A stretch of 64,000 nt of DNA from Chlamydomonas sphaeroides (lineage: Eukaryota; Chlorophyta; Chlorophyceae; Chlamydomonadales; Chlamydomonadaceae), in contig BDDC01000088.1 of assembly GCA_001662425.1 (NCBI GenBank), positions 54,665 to 118,664 on the forward strand, given 5' to 3'. This document shows, one piece after another, positions 11,265 to 23,300 of the stretch (position 1 is its first letter; every line of letters starts with the position of its first letter). The translations under genes were made by a program, and so were the position numbers. The notes below the pieces were generated by a model, which was given only the letters and a program-made list of their open reading frames with translations, was not told the DNA's origin and did not search any database.

Positions 11265-14200
11265 TCAGAGGTGCTTCATGAGCGCGGCGCCCATCTCGCT
11301 GCACTTGACCAGCTTGGTGTCCGGGCCCTCCCTGCGAGCAGCGCAGCGCCAACAGCACGAGCGGCGGCGGTCATGAACGCATGGCAACATGTGCATCCCT
11401 TGCCGCACCGCGCCGCACGAGGAGGGTCCCCGCTGGGCTCAGTCATAGCGATTGCTGCCCCTTCCCTGCCCGCCCGCTGCCTGCTGCCCCTGGCAGAGCG
11501 CGCCCACTCTTCCCCGACGGCAGCGTCCCCATCGCCACCTCTTAGGCCAAACACAACCCGCCCGCTCACTTGTAGATGTCGCCGGTGCGGAGGCCGGCAT
11601 CCAGCACCGCGTTGACGGCGCTCTCCAGGCGGTCGGCCACCTTGGGGATGGCCAGGTCGTACCTGGGGCGGAGGGGGCGTGGACGAAGGGCCGGGAGCAG
11701 GGGCAGGGACAGGTCATGGTGGGGGCGGGGCGGGGGGGGGCCCAACTAGGGCCACGAGCAGCCAGGAGCAGCCACGAGCCCCTATGTCAGCACCACGCCC
11801 GTCGTTTGACAGGGGTGATACGCGCTGCACGGCCGGCCTCGCACCTTCCCAGCACGCCCCCACCCCCACCCCCAGCCCAACCCAAACCCCTGCCCCCACC
11901 TGCACATCATGGCGGCCGACAGCACCATGGCCAGCGGGTTGGCCACGTCCTTGCCCGCAATGTCGGGCGCAGAGCCGTGCACCGGCTCGTAGATGCCGGG
12001 GCCCGAGCCGCTGATGGAGGCGGACGGCAGCAGGCCCAGCGAGCCCGCCAGCATGGACGCCTCGTCCGACAGGATGTCGCCGAAGATGTTGCCTGCGGGG
12101 GGCCGGTAGTGGCGGGAGGGGGTGCCGCATCGGCTATTGGCAGTATGCCAAGCCCTAGCGTTGCTGCTGCCCGCCCCTGGCTGCCCTGCTGGCTCTGGCC
12201 GCCGCCCAAGCCGCTGCCGCCGCCCCCTCCCACAGCCGCGCCGCACCGGTGACGATGACGTCGAAGTACTTGGGGTTGCGCAGCAGCTGCATGGCCGCGT
12301 TGTCGATGTACATGTGGCTCAGCTCCACGTCGGGGTAGTCCTTGCCCACGCGGATGACCACCTCCTTCCACAGCTGGCTCACCTGCGAGGGGAGCGGCGG
12401 CGGCGAGCGAGGAGGAGGGGAGCGGGCGGGAGGTCAAGTGGCGAGGGCGGGGGCACGGTGGGGGCGCGTGTGGGAGTTGCACGCGGCGCGGTGGCGACCG
12501 TGCAAGCGGTGGCGACCACGGCCGCAAGAGGCACGGCGCGCCGTAACTGGCGGCCTCGCACCCGCAACCCCCGGCCGGCAGCTGCGTCATGCACTGCGCT
12601 GCGCGCCTTGGCGCGAGCCGAATGTTGCTGTGCCTTGCATGCCCAGCCCCGCCCGGCCGCTCGCACGCTGGCCCTGTATCCCCCCTGCATCCCCCTCGCT
12701 CGCCCCCTTCTCTCCCCTGCGCCGCACCTCCAGCACGTTGCTCTTCTCCACGCTGCAGAGGCGCTTGCCGCGCTTGCGGGCGGCGTCAAAGGCCACGCGG
12801 GCGATGCGCTCCACCTCGGGCTCGCTGCGGCGCGCGGGCCAGCAGGGTTGTAAAGCGTTGCGTAGTGTTGCAGCACGGAGGCACCCACACGCGGCGTGTG
12901 GCCCTTCCAGCCACCAGCGACAGCCTGGTAACGCCGCCCAGTCTTTGCACCCGCCTTCCACCCCCTCAAATGGCGCAGCCGCGGCCTCCGGACCCGCAGC
13001 CAGGTGGCTAAGGTTGCGCTCGTCAGGTTGGTTCACACTTGATGGCTTCAAATGCATTCAGCGGTCTAGTTGAAAGACCAACCCTACCGTTGGGGCCCCC
13101 GCGCACCTGTACACGTCGGTGTTGTAGCCGATGCGCTCGCCCTTGTCGTTGGTGCCGAAGCCGCGGGGCTGGCCGAAGTAGATGCCGCCCACCAGCTCGC
13201 GCACGATGAGGATGTCCACGCCCTCCACCAGCTCGCGCTTGAGCGGCGACGAGTCAGCCAGCTGGGGGGCCGCACGGGGAGGAAGGGGGCACGAGGGCGG
13301 GCCGGCGTGGGTGGGGTGGGTGCTGGTCCCGGCGTGCGGCTGGGCGCCGCAGCCAACGCAGCGGCGGCGGCGGCGACGTGGAGCCGAGGAACAGCCGCCG
13401 CGCCCAGCCGTCACACAGCAGTCTAGCCAGCAGGCTCGGCCGCCGCCGCGCCACTGCCACACCGGTGCTGCCAACCCAACCAAGCCTCCCAAGCTTCGCT
13501 GCCGGCGCCCGCATCGCCACGCGTCCATACCCTGCCGCTGTGCCGTCAGCGAGCATGATGCGGCAGCCTCCGCCCTCCCAGGGCTCGTTCAAGCGTGAGC
13601 CGCAGCCCGATGTGTACCGGTAGCTGTAACTCCATCAGCATCCCAACTCTGCTCCTCACCTGGCGCGGCACGATGGCGGGCCGCAGGTTGGCGAAGGCGT
13701 TGAGGCCGGCGCGGATGGCCAGCAGGCCGCGCTCGGGGCGCTGCGCGCTGGGCAGCGTGTCCCACTTGTAGCTGCGGGGAGGGGCGGCGGGCGGCAAGGG
13801 GAGCGCGCGTCGGCAGGGGCGCAGGCGAGGCGCGGCCCGGGGCGCAGCGGCGGCCGGCAGGAGCGCATGGGCAGCGGCGGTGGGGCAGCGCAGCGAGGGG
13901 TGGTGCCACCGGCAAGCTGGCTGGGTCGGCGCGGTGGGGCTGCGGAGCAGGTTAGGCAGGCACAGCGCGCCCCGAGACAGTGCGGGCGCCAGGGTCCAGG
14001 TTGTCAGGCGCGCAGGCCTCCGGTCCCGCCCGGCGGCAACCCAAGCGCGGCCCCTGCACCCTGCTCTTTGCGGGGCTGGAGGACTGCAGAGCGGCCGACG
14101 CTTGCTGGTGGCGCTGCCAGTGCCCACCCGCCGATGGCCGCAAGCAGCACGGCGTCGCTGGCCTTGGCCGTCGCCAGCGTCTCGTCGGGCAGCGGCTGGC

Positions 14201-14468
14201 CAGTGGCGTCGATGGCCGCGCCACCGATCAGGCGGGTCGTGTACTCAAACTGCTCGCCCTCCTTGCTGCCCGCGGCCGTGAGCGCCTTGAGCGCCACCTC
14301 CATAATTTCCGGGCCGATGCCGTCGCCCGGCAGCACACAGATCTTGTGCACCTTGCACACAGTCGTGATGCGCGCGGAGCGGGACACGCGGCTAGCAACC
14401 TGGGCAGGCCGGGCGACCACGCGCCGACCGGCGACGCGGCTCATCATCTGCTTGCCAACGAGCGCCAT
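11265..14468 (-). CDS. LEU3: 3-isopropylmalate dehydrogenase, plastid-targeted
   Basis: Eight exons (14468-14128, 13771-13660, 13261-13107, 12824-12728, 12382-12247, 12092-11900, 11662-11570, 11331-11265) join in phase to 397 residues ending KHL. The first ~38 residues are Arg/Ala/Val-rich without acidic residues, like a chloroplast transit peptide. The mature part has the nucleotide-binding start LPGDGIGPEI, AIGGYKWD, RELVGGIYFGQPRG, the substrate Arg/Lys region (SVEKSNVLEV) and the family signature NIFGDILSDEASMLAGS followed by GPGIYEPVHGSAPDIAGKD. It oxidises and decarboxylates 3-isopropylmalate with NAD in leucine synthesis. Length and motifs are those of a complete enzyme. All introns are GT-AG. 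Confidence 0.95.
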
Positions 14469-15197
14469 TGCAGCTACCTAGGTAACGAAAAGCACCTAGA
14501 ATGTTGGGGAGTGGGAAGAGACCCAATTGGGCATGAGCTTTGCCATAGTTCTGCCCCCATGAAACATTCGGCTGTCGTCACCCAGCCCACGTACCCCCAC
14601 TGACACGCTTCACCTATACATAGCTTGACAGTGACACATCAACGACGCAGTACGTGTGTGCCTCCGACAGCGAGGGAAGTGTATAACTTTGACCGGTCGC
14701 GACTGAGCGCCACGAGCGCCACTGGCCATGAGCCACCTCGTGGGAGCCATCGTAGTAGTGCCGGGTTCAGCATGGTCACCGCCACAGGTGAGTGAGCTCG
14801 CGACCGAGTCGCCAGTCGGATTGTTGAAATGCGCAGGCACGGCCTCATGCCCCATTGACCCTCGCCGGCAAACCAGCGATTGCCACTGATACCTGTGGCA
14901 GTAGCTGCGAGTGCGGCGGCCCCTCAGGACCGCAACAGTATGCTAGGCCCCATGCCACATCCTCGGCGACCTCCCAAACGGCCTCTTCGCCATCCCCGCG
15001 CACACCTTCCCATTGCGCAGGAGGCTAAGACGGTGGCATCAGTCGTCAGCTTCGCGCGGGGCACCAGGGCTTACCCCGAGGGTGAGGCTGTGGCCAAAGA
15101 CCAGGGGCAACGAGGATGTTTGGAGCCAGCGCGGCCCTGCCACGTGCACCGAGCCCCCGCGCTGCTCGCTCACCGGCTGCATCGTGGACCCTCCTCC
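14469..15197. other. Divergent upstream region between isopropylmalate dehydrogenase and the DUF1295 gene
   Basis: The region should carry the 5' UTRs and promoters of two genes transcribed away from each other. The right-hand edge is uncertain because the start codon of the plus-strand gene is not settled. No other gene is visible. Confidence 0.5.
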
Positions 15198-18100
15198 ATG
15201 CCTGTGCAGGGAGAGTCCGCATCCTGTGCGATGACGGGTGAGGCACCGCACCTGCTGCTGCCCCTTGGGGGCTCTCGCCTAGCACCGCAGATTACCCAAC
15301 CAGCATGTAAGCCCTCGCCCAGCAGCCAGCGCATCAGACAACACCCTGCACGCTGCACGGTCCCTGCCCCATCCAGGACTGACCTCTGGTGGGACGTTGC
15401 AAAGCTGCCTTTGGAGTGGATCTCCGAGCCCGCGCCCAGCCATGACCAGGCGCACACGCCGCCGCCCGCGACGACGCCCCGCCGCCGCCGCACAGCCACC
15501 GCCGCCGCGCCCACGCCCGGCGCCACGCCCGCCACCGCCGCCAAGCGCGAGAGCTCGCGCGCCCGGCGCACCTCCACGCGCGCCTCTGACGGCTACGACA
15601 GCGGCCTGGGCGCGCTGAGCGACGAGGGCGACGCGGCGCTGGTGGCGGGCACCGCGCCTCGTAGCAGCCGCGGCACCCGGGGCCGCACCTCGGGGCTGCA
15701 GGTCACGGCGCTGGGCACCGCCTCCAAGCTGGCGGTGGCGCTGGACCACGACACCGCGCTGCTCTCCGACGACGGTGCGGAGGCGGGCGCCGCCACCACC
15801 GGCGGCCTGAGGCGCAGCACCCGGCAGCGCAAGTCGCTGCGCTTCGCGCCGGGCACCTACAGCCCCGGCGGCCCCTCGGCCGTGGCGGCCACGTCCGCCG
15901 CCGCCGCCTTCTCCTCGCCCGCGGGTGCGACGGCGCTGATCAGTCCGCTCTCGTCGCCGCTGGCCTCGCCGCGAGCGGGCGACGGCTGGAAGCAGCCATT
16001 CCCCGCCACCTCGCCGCCGCCGCTGCAGCTGTCGGCGGCGCGGCGGCTGCGCAACACGCTGCTCATGCTGGTGGCCATGGCGCCGTGAGTAGGGTGACGG
16101 GTTGCAGCTGAGCTGTGGACGTGGTTCGATTGCGCTAGCCTGCTGTGTCGGCTCCTCAAGAGCAGCTCCGTGCCGCTGCTGTGCCAAGCACCGCCCCTGA
16201 CCCAGCCCGCCGCGGCCGTCACCGCTGCCTGCGCCTCCCCTTGTCGCAATTCTGTTGGCCCGCAGCTGCCTGGTGGTGCCAGCGAGCCAGCGCTCGCAAC
16301 CAAACCGTGCGCTGCACCCTGCCCCTCCCCTCCCTCGCCCTGCCCCGCAGCTGCCTGTACTTTGCCTATCAGCTGCACTACGGCTGCAGCGTGGAGCAGG
16401 TGCTGGCGCCGCTGCCGTCGCCGTTGTGGGCGGGCGGGCTGCCCTCCCTGGCCTCGGCCGAGCTGTGGTGCTCGGTGGGCTACCAGCAGCCGCTGCTGGC
16501 GGTCAACCTGGTCTTCTTCCTCAACGTGTGCGTGCTTTTCTGGCTCATCAGCCTGGTGCAGGTGCGGGATGGGCGGGGGCAGGGCTGGCAGTTGGGCGGA
16601 GCGGGGGCCCGGCGGCTGAGAGCATGGCCTGGTGGGCATCATGGGCATGGGCCGCGGCGGCTGACGCCATGAAGGTGGTGTGCGCCAAGCTGATGGCACT
16701 GCCGCTAACCCCGCAATGCTCTGCCGCTCTGCCCTCACGACGTGGCCCCCATGACCGGCACCTGGCTGCCTGCAGGGGAGCACCTGGGTGAGCGGCTGTT
16801 CCGGGCGTGAGCGGCAGAGGGGCGAAGGTGCTTGTGGAGCGCTGTCCCTGGGTGCCTGCGCGTGCTCCCGGAGCCCATCCTGGGTCACCGTGGCCCGGTG
16901 GCCTGGTGCGAACTATCAACCCTGTGCCGCTGCCCCCTCACCCTAACCCTTCGTCGCCAGCTGATCGACCCCTTCTGGACCATCATCCCGGTCCTCATCG
17001 GCCTCTTCTACCAGTGGCACCCCGCCTCGGAGACCGTGCCCATGCGCAGCCGCCTGGCCATGGGCCTGCTGTGGGTGTGGGCGGTGCGCCTCACGCACAG
17101 CTACTTCCGCAGGTGCGGCCGCGCCCCTGCCGCCCGCTGCCCGCTTTCCTCTGCACCCGCACCCCGCCTCATCTCTCGCGGCGCCAGCGCTTGGTGCGGC
17201 GCTCGTGCCTGACGCTGGTGCTGGTGTTGCCTGGTTACGCGACCGTGGTGGTGGTGCTGCTGCCTGCCCCCGCCCCCCCCTCCCAGGGAGGAGTGGCAGG
17301 TGGGCGCCCGCCAGGACTGGCGCTACGAGCGCATGGGGCAGCGCCTGGGCCGCTGGTGGCCGCTGGNNNNNNNNNNNNNNNNNNNNNNNNNNNNNNNNNN
17401 NNNNNNNNNNNNNNNNNNNNNNNNNNNNNNNNNNNNNNNNNNNNNNNNNNNNNNNNNNNNNNNNNNNNNNNNNNNNNNNNNNNNNNNNNNNNNNNNNNNN
17501 NNNNNNNNNNNNNNNNNNNNNNNNNNNNNNNNNNNNNNNNNNNNNNNNNNNNNNNNNNNNNNNNNNNNNNNNNNNNNNNNNNNNNNNNNNNNNNNNNNNN
17601 NNNNNNNNNNNNNNNNNNNNNNNNNNNNNNNNNNNNNNNNNNNNNNNNNNNNNNNNNNNNNNNNNNNNNNNNNNNNNNNNNNNNNNNNNNNNNNNNNNNN
17701 NCGTTCTTCGCGGTGGGCGTCACGCAGCAGCTCATGCTGGTGGGCATCACGCTGCCGCTGCTGGCCATCCACACCTCCACCGCGCCCTGGAACCCGGTGC
17801 TGGACACCACCATCTTCCTCTTCGCCGCCACCGGTGAGCGAGCAGGCCGGGGCGGCCCCCATTAGCCATCTCGCTTTCGCATGGACACCGCTCGCGTACG
17901 CGTCGCCATGCTCACCTGGGCCCCTCGCTCCCGCTGCCCTGCAAGGCATCATGATTGGCCTCACCGCGGACAACCAGCTGCGCGTGTTCATGCTGGAGAA
18001 CGAGAAGCGCGTGGCCGCCGGCTACGAGCCCATCCCAGTGCTGGAGACGGGTGCGTGGGCGGGCGGTTGCGGTGTGGGGCGTAGGCCGGGGCCGGCTGGC

Positions 18101-18886
18101 GGGCCAGCGACTGGCGGCCGCGGTTGAGGGCCTTCGATGCTATCAAATGCGAATGGTCCCGCTGCAGGGCTGTGGCGCTTCAGCCGGCACCCGAACTTCT
18201 TCGGCGAGCAGAGTGAGTGGGCGCCTGTTGTGGCATCTGATAGCCACATTCTGCGTTTGGCACGCCGCCTGCCGCCACGCTAACCCACTGACCCTTTCCT
18301 TGCTCATGTCGGCGCAACAGTGTGGTGGTGGTCGCTCGCGATGTGGGCGGTGCTGTGCGGGCAGCCCTGGATGACGATCGGCGCCGCCTTCAACACGTTG
18401 TGCTTTGTAAGTCGGTGCCCGGCGGTGCCGACGCTGCTGTTGGGTTGGCCTCGCCTGGAAGCTTCCGGTCGCGTTGCTGGCTGATGCTGCGTCTGGCAGC
18501 TTCCGGCCGCGCCGCCGGCTGTTGCTTCCACGCCTGCTGACGGGCCTCCCGGCGCCCCCGCCGCCTCCCCCCGTGCTTTGCCGCAGGTGCCCATAACTCA
18601 GATGACGGAGGACCGCATGCTGGAGCGCAGGTCGCGCGCCGCCGCCTACGTCGAGTACCAGGTGGGCTATGGCTCACTGCTGCGCCCGCCGCTGGTACAC
18701 CCCGCTGGCAGAGGCCACATGGCCAGCAGTCGCCGTGCCCCATGGTGGCCCGGCATGCAGCGCAGCAGCCGCGTGGGGGCCCCGCTTGCCCGCCTGACCT
18801 TGCCCGTCCCTACGTGCCCCGCCGTGGCGCTCCCGCAGGCAACCACCAGCTGCTGGATCCCCTGGCCCCGCGCCTCGGACGTATGA
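15198..18886 (+). CDS. DUF1295 / steroid 5-alpha-reductase-like multi-pass membrane protein
   Basis: Coding blocks: first exon ending 16084, then 16351-16561, 16961-17112, 17287 into the gap, 17702-17833, 17946-18050, 18168-18212, 18321-18406, 18587-18661, 18839-18886. All visible junctions keep phase. A basic, Ser/Ala-rich N-terminal region (including STRQRKSLRFAPG) precedes several hydrophobic segments (LLAVNLVFFLNVCVLFWLI, FWTIIPVLIGLF, MGLLWVWAVRLTHSYF). The C-terminal part has the family hallmark LWRFSRHPNFFGEQMWWW and ends with TSCWIPWPRASDV. Family members are ER or inner-membrane NADPH-type reductases; the substrate here cannot be told. The start is uncertain: in-frame ATGs occur at 14940, 15198 and 15231, and the last sits on a GTGAGG donor-like site, so an unseen first intron is possible. 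A gap removes about one transmembrane segment. Confidence 0.82.
17367..17701. other. Assembly gap (335 N) inside the DUF1295 gene
   Basis: The N run begins inside coding sequence (…QRLGRWWPL) and ends inside coding sequence (FFAVGVTQQLML…). Part of an exon, and probably an intron, is lost. Confidence 0.99.
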
Positions 18887-19386
18887 ACGGCAGCGCAAGG
18901 ACTGGTCGCTGGGGCATCGAATACGTGACGGGCGTGGCGCAGAGTCGGCAGAAGGCTGTGTGGCATATTGGCGTGACCCCTAGCTAGGGCTGGGATGGGT
19001 AGGGATTGGGGGCGGCAAAGCACATGGGTCAACTTTCATGGGGCGCAAGGGAGCGTGATGACATTTCTGTGCGCGTGTGTGTTTCTTGCGTCGTCGGAAC
19101 CCATGACCGGACATGCGTAGGCGCAGCTAGGTGCGCTGGGCCAGCTGCCCCCCATTGACTGAAATTATACGGACCTGTACGTACTACCCTAACACCTTGC
19201 TTGGACAAGCAATGGCGCCGCCAAGCGGCTAGCGACGGTTTGTGTCATGGCAGAAGCCGAAGGGCATTCAGGATGCCTAAATTGGTCGGAAATGGCCTTT
19301 TGCCGGCGGGTGGGAACCGTATGTGTCTGGCTCAATTTGTTCACTGTCGTCAACATTTCGACCGTCGGGCCTGTGCCTCGACGCGC

Positions 19387-19391
19387 TGTAA
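19387..19391 (+). terminator. Candidate TGTAA polyadenylation signal, DUF1295 gene
   Basis: TGTAA occurs 500 bases after the stop, the first clear match downstream on this strand. Confidence 0.35.
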
Positions 19392-19623
19392 CCGCGCCCA
19401 ACACGTGTCCCGCTGAGGGACAGGGTCGCAAACAGTGAAGGGACCCCAGCAAGATGCAAGCTGAACTAATGATCGCTGTGGCGTGCACGTCTGGCAGGCA
19501 CGTGGGAGAAGCCACAACTAAGACAGGCTGATGCGAATCACAACCGGCAAGAGGGATGCCGTCGAGGGCGCCAGCTGACGGACCATACGATTTTCAGGGT
19601 CCCCCAGATCATTCCTGTCTCAT

Positions 19624-19628
19624 TTACA
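19624..19628 (-). terminator. Candidate TGTAA polyadenylation signal, CHLH
   Basis: TTACA on the plus strand, 734 bases past the CHLH stop. It would give a long 3' UTR. Confidence 0.35.
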
Positions 19629-20361
19629 TTGGGCAGCACGGCGTCGCGCATGCCCGTCCGAAGCTTCCGCACGGAAGCACCACCACAACTGGCGAGCCGG
19701 CTCCCCCGGCCGACTCGAACGCTCCTCGCAAAACCACCAGCAACACAGGTCTCCGCGTACCCGGCTTGCGACCCCGCTGCCTCAAGCCGCGGGGCCACAA
19801 GAGAAAGAATCCACTTTGACCACACCACACTCGCACAACTCCACAACAGACCACGCACACACACGGTTGGGACGTTGGCGCGCGTGCTTGAATCAAATCA
19901 CGCAGTCAGTTGCCCCCCGCTCACCGCTCTCCGCTCCTACCACGCGCACGGCAACACACCAGCACACAACAAACGCCAGGCCCACCACCTCGGCTGCGCC
20001 CTGCAAGCTCTGCAGAAGCAGCGCTCTCGCCTCTGCGCACCCAGTCCGGGGCGCCTCGCCACTTGGTCTCGCTCGACACATCCCTCCGCTCCTACTCATC
20101 TCCGCCTCAGGAGGATGCGCTGCGAGACTGCGTGACCCCTACACTCGACCATCCCCATGACTCGATGGACGACTCTACACTGGGCAAAACCGCCACCCCG
20201 ACGTAGCGAGGGGCGAAGGCAGCAACACCAACGGCTTGCCAGGCGCATGCAGCAACCCCGCGCCAGCGTGCGACAGCACCCCGAATGAACCAGGCACTCT
20301 CCGCTCGCCGGCGCAGGCCGCCGCCGCCCCGGCCTCATCTCCGCCGTCTGGCGCGGCGCGC

Positions 20362-23300
20362 TTACTCGACGCCCTCAATCTTGTCCTCGACGTCCATGTA
20401 CAGCTGGCGCAGGCGCTCCAGCTGCTCGGGCTTGGCCTCCCAGTAGCCGCGGCCGTTGGCCTCCAGGAAGGTGGCCACCAGCTTGCGGAAGCTGTTGGGG
20501 TTGGTGGCCATCAGGCGCTCGGCCATGGCAGCATCCTCGATGAAGGTCGCGTTGGCCTCGTCGTACACCCAGTTGTCCACCATGCCAGACGTGGCCGACC
20601 AGCCCATGGTGTTGGTCATGCGCTTCTGGATCTCGCGCACGCCCTCGTAGCCGGAGGCGAGCATGCCCTCGTACCACTTGGGGTTCAGGAGCTTGGTGCG
20701 GGCGTCCAGGCGCACGGTCTCGCCCAGCGTGCGGACCTGGGCGTTGGCCGTCGTGGTGTCGGCGATGTAGGCGTTGGGCGTGCGGCCGTCGTTGCGGAGC
20801 GACGCGACCAGCTTGGTGGGGTCCGAGTCGAAGTAGTGCGACACATCCGTGAGCGAGATCTCAGACGAGTCCAGGTTCTGGAACGTCACGTCGACCGTCT
20901 TCATGGCCGTCTCGAACACGTCGCGCTGCATCTCACCACCGGCGCCGGGGCTGCGAGGAGGGTGGGAAGGCAGGCGTCGGGTAAGGAGCTGTGAAGCAAC
21001 GCGCGAACGTCCGCTGACTATGAACGTGCGGGCAAACGATCGTGGCACGCGGACACGAGAATGAGCAACACCTACCGGTCGGAGTTGAAGGCGTACGACT
21101 TGCGCTTCAGGTACATCTCCTGAAGCTGCGACTCGTCGCTCCAGCTGCTGTTCTCCACCGCCAGGTTGACGTTGGACGAGTAGCTGCCCGACGAGTTGGA
21201 GAACACGCGGGTAGCGGCCTCACGCAGGTTCTGCAGGCCCAGCTCAGCAGCCTGTGGCATGGGGATCGGCACCAGCCATTGTTGGGCAGCAGTCGATGCA
21301 GGAGGGCCGGTGGGCTGGCACACGCTCACGCAGCAGCTTGACCCAGTCCTGCGCCGCACATGGCCTCGAGCCCACCTGCTGCTTGGCGTGCTTGCGCACG
21401 AAGTTCATCTCATCGGGCTCGTCCAGCTCGGCGGCCAGCTTGATGGCGCGGTCCAGCAGGAGCATCTGGTTCACGAACAGGTCGCGGAACACGCCCGAGC
21501 AGTTGACCACGACGTCCACACGGGGGCGGCCCAGCTCCTCGAGCGGGATAACCTCCAGCTTGTTGACGCGGCCCAGGGCATCGGGCACCGGCTTCACACC
21601 GACCATCATCATAACCTGCGGCAGGCAGCAGAATCGGGGTGAGAACCGGCTACCAACCAATGAGACCTGCCTGGTCGCAGGAGTCATGAGTCAACCTGGA
21701 AAGCCCCAACCCCAAGGTCCCCAGCGCTCACCTGCGCCAGCGACTCGCCGTAGGTCTTGATGTTGTCAGTGCCCCACAGCACCAGCGCGATGGTCTCGGG
21801 GTACTTGCCGCCGTTGTTGTCGCGCTCGCGGTCCAGTAGGCGGTCCACCACCAGGCGCGCGCTCTTGAGCGCGGCCTGGGTGGGGATCGACTGCGGGTCC
21901 AGCGCGTGGATGTTCTTGCCGGTGGGCAGCACGCTGGGGTTGCGGATGGGGTCGCCACCGGGGCCGGGCTCCACGTACTGGCCGTTGAGCGCCTCAATCA
22001 GAGCGCCCTGCTCGTTGTCCTTGACCACCTGGGTCAGGCAGAACTCCAGGAAGTTGAAGACGTTGATCAGCTCCTGGCGGTCAGCGCTGGCGAACTCGCC
22101 GTTCTGCAGCGCGCGGACCCAAGGGTCCACGTAGAGGCCGGTGAACTTGATCAGCTGCGTGATGAAGTTGGTGCCGATGCGGCCGTTGAGACCGGTGCGG
22201 TCCTTCACGAACTCGCGCACGCACGCGCGGCAGGCCTCAGTGATGCGCTGCAGCGTGTCCACGTCGGCCAGGATGCCCTTGTTGTTGCCAGAGTAGATCT
22301 GAAGGCGAGATGATGGTAGGGTACAGGACAAGACGTCAGCTAGCGCAGCTGCGATAGTCACACAGCACGGTCACCGTAGCAGCAATGGCCTGCAACGCCT
22401 TATGCGAGAGCCCCGCGTGACTCGCACCTGCTCGATGTCGCGGCCAATGGCCTTGGCCAGGATGCCGGGCAGGCCCTTGATGGGCGGGGTCATGTCGGGG
22501 CGGTCCAGCTCGGCGATGTTGACGAGCGTGGCGACCGCCTCCTCGGCCGTGGGAGGGCAGCCCACGACGTGCAGGCCGCAGGGCAGCAGACGCGACTCAA
22601 TTTCCATCAGCTTGCGGTACACGTTGCCGACAATCAGGTCGCGGTCGTCGACCGACAGGCCCTTGGCGTCAGCCTCGGGCAGGGTCACGTCCTGCGGAGG
22701 ACGGCGCAGGATGAGGGGAACGGGTACACGTCAAGGTTAAGCAAACCGAGCTGGAGCAAGCCACCATCGGAAGCCTCGCTGGCGCCAGGCTTCAGCCCGC
22801 AAGTGCCTCACCCGGTCCAGGTTGCACTGCTTGGCCGTCTCGATGATGGTGGCGCAGATCTGCTCCGCGCGGCCGCTGTCGCGCATGCCCTGGTACGATG
22901 AAATCAGCTCCTTGAGCTCCTTCAGGCCCTTGTACAGGCCGGCGTTCTCAGCGGGCGGCGTCAGGTACGAAATCGTGTTAGCGTACGAGCGGCGCTTGGC
23001 GATCGTCGCCTCCGACGGGTTGTTGGCGGCGTAGTAGTAGATGTTGGGGATGGAGCCAATGAGCGAGTCAGGGTAGCACACGCCCGACATGCCGACCTGC
23101 TTCCCGGGCATGAACTCCAGCGAGCCGTGCGTGCCGAAGTGCAGCACGGCGTCGGCCTTGAAGATCTTCTCCAGGTAGGTGTAGTACGCGGCGAAGCCGT
23201 GGTGTGGCGAGGCCGAGCGCGAGAACAGCAGGCGCATCGGGTCACCCTCGTAGCCGAAGGTGGGCTGAACGCCGATGAAGACGTTGCCGAACTGGCGGCC

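Larger units (their letters stand above)
18887..20361. other. Convergent intergenic region between DUF1295 gene and CHLH
   Basis: The region holds the two 3' UTRs. Candidate TGTAA signals point both ways at 19387 (+) and 19628 (-), so the transcripts need not overlap. From 19,640 to 20,300 the sequence is C/A-rich with no supported gene. Confidence 0.55.
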
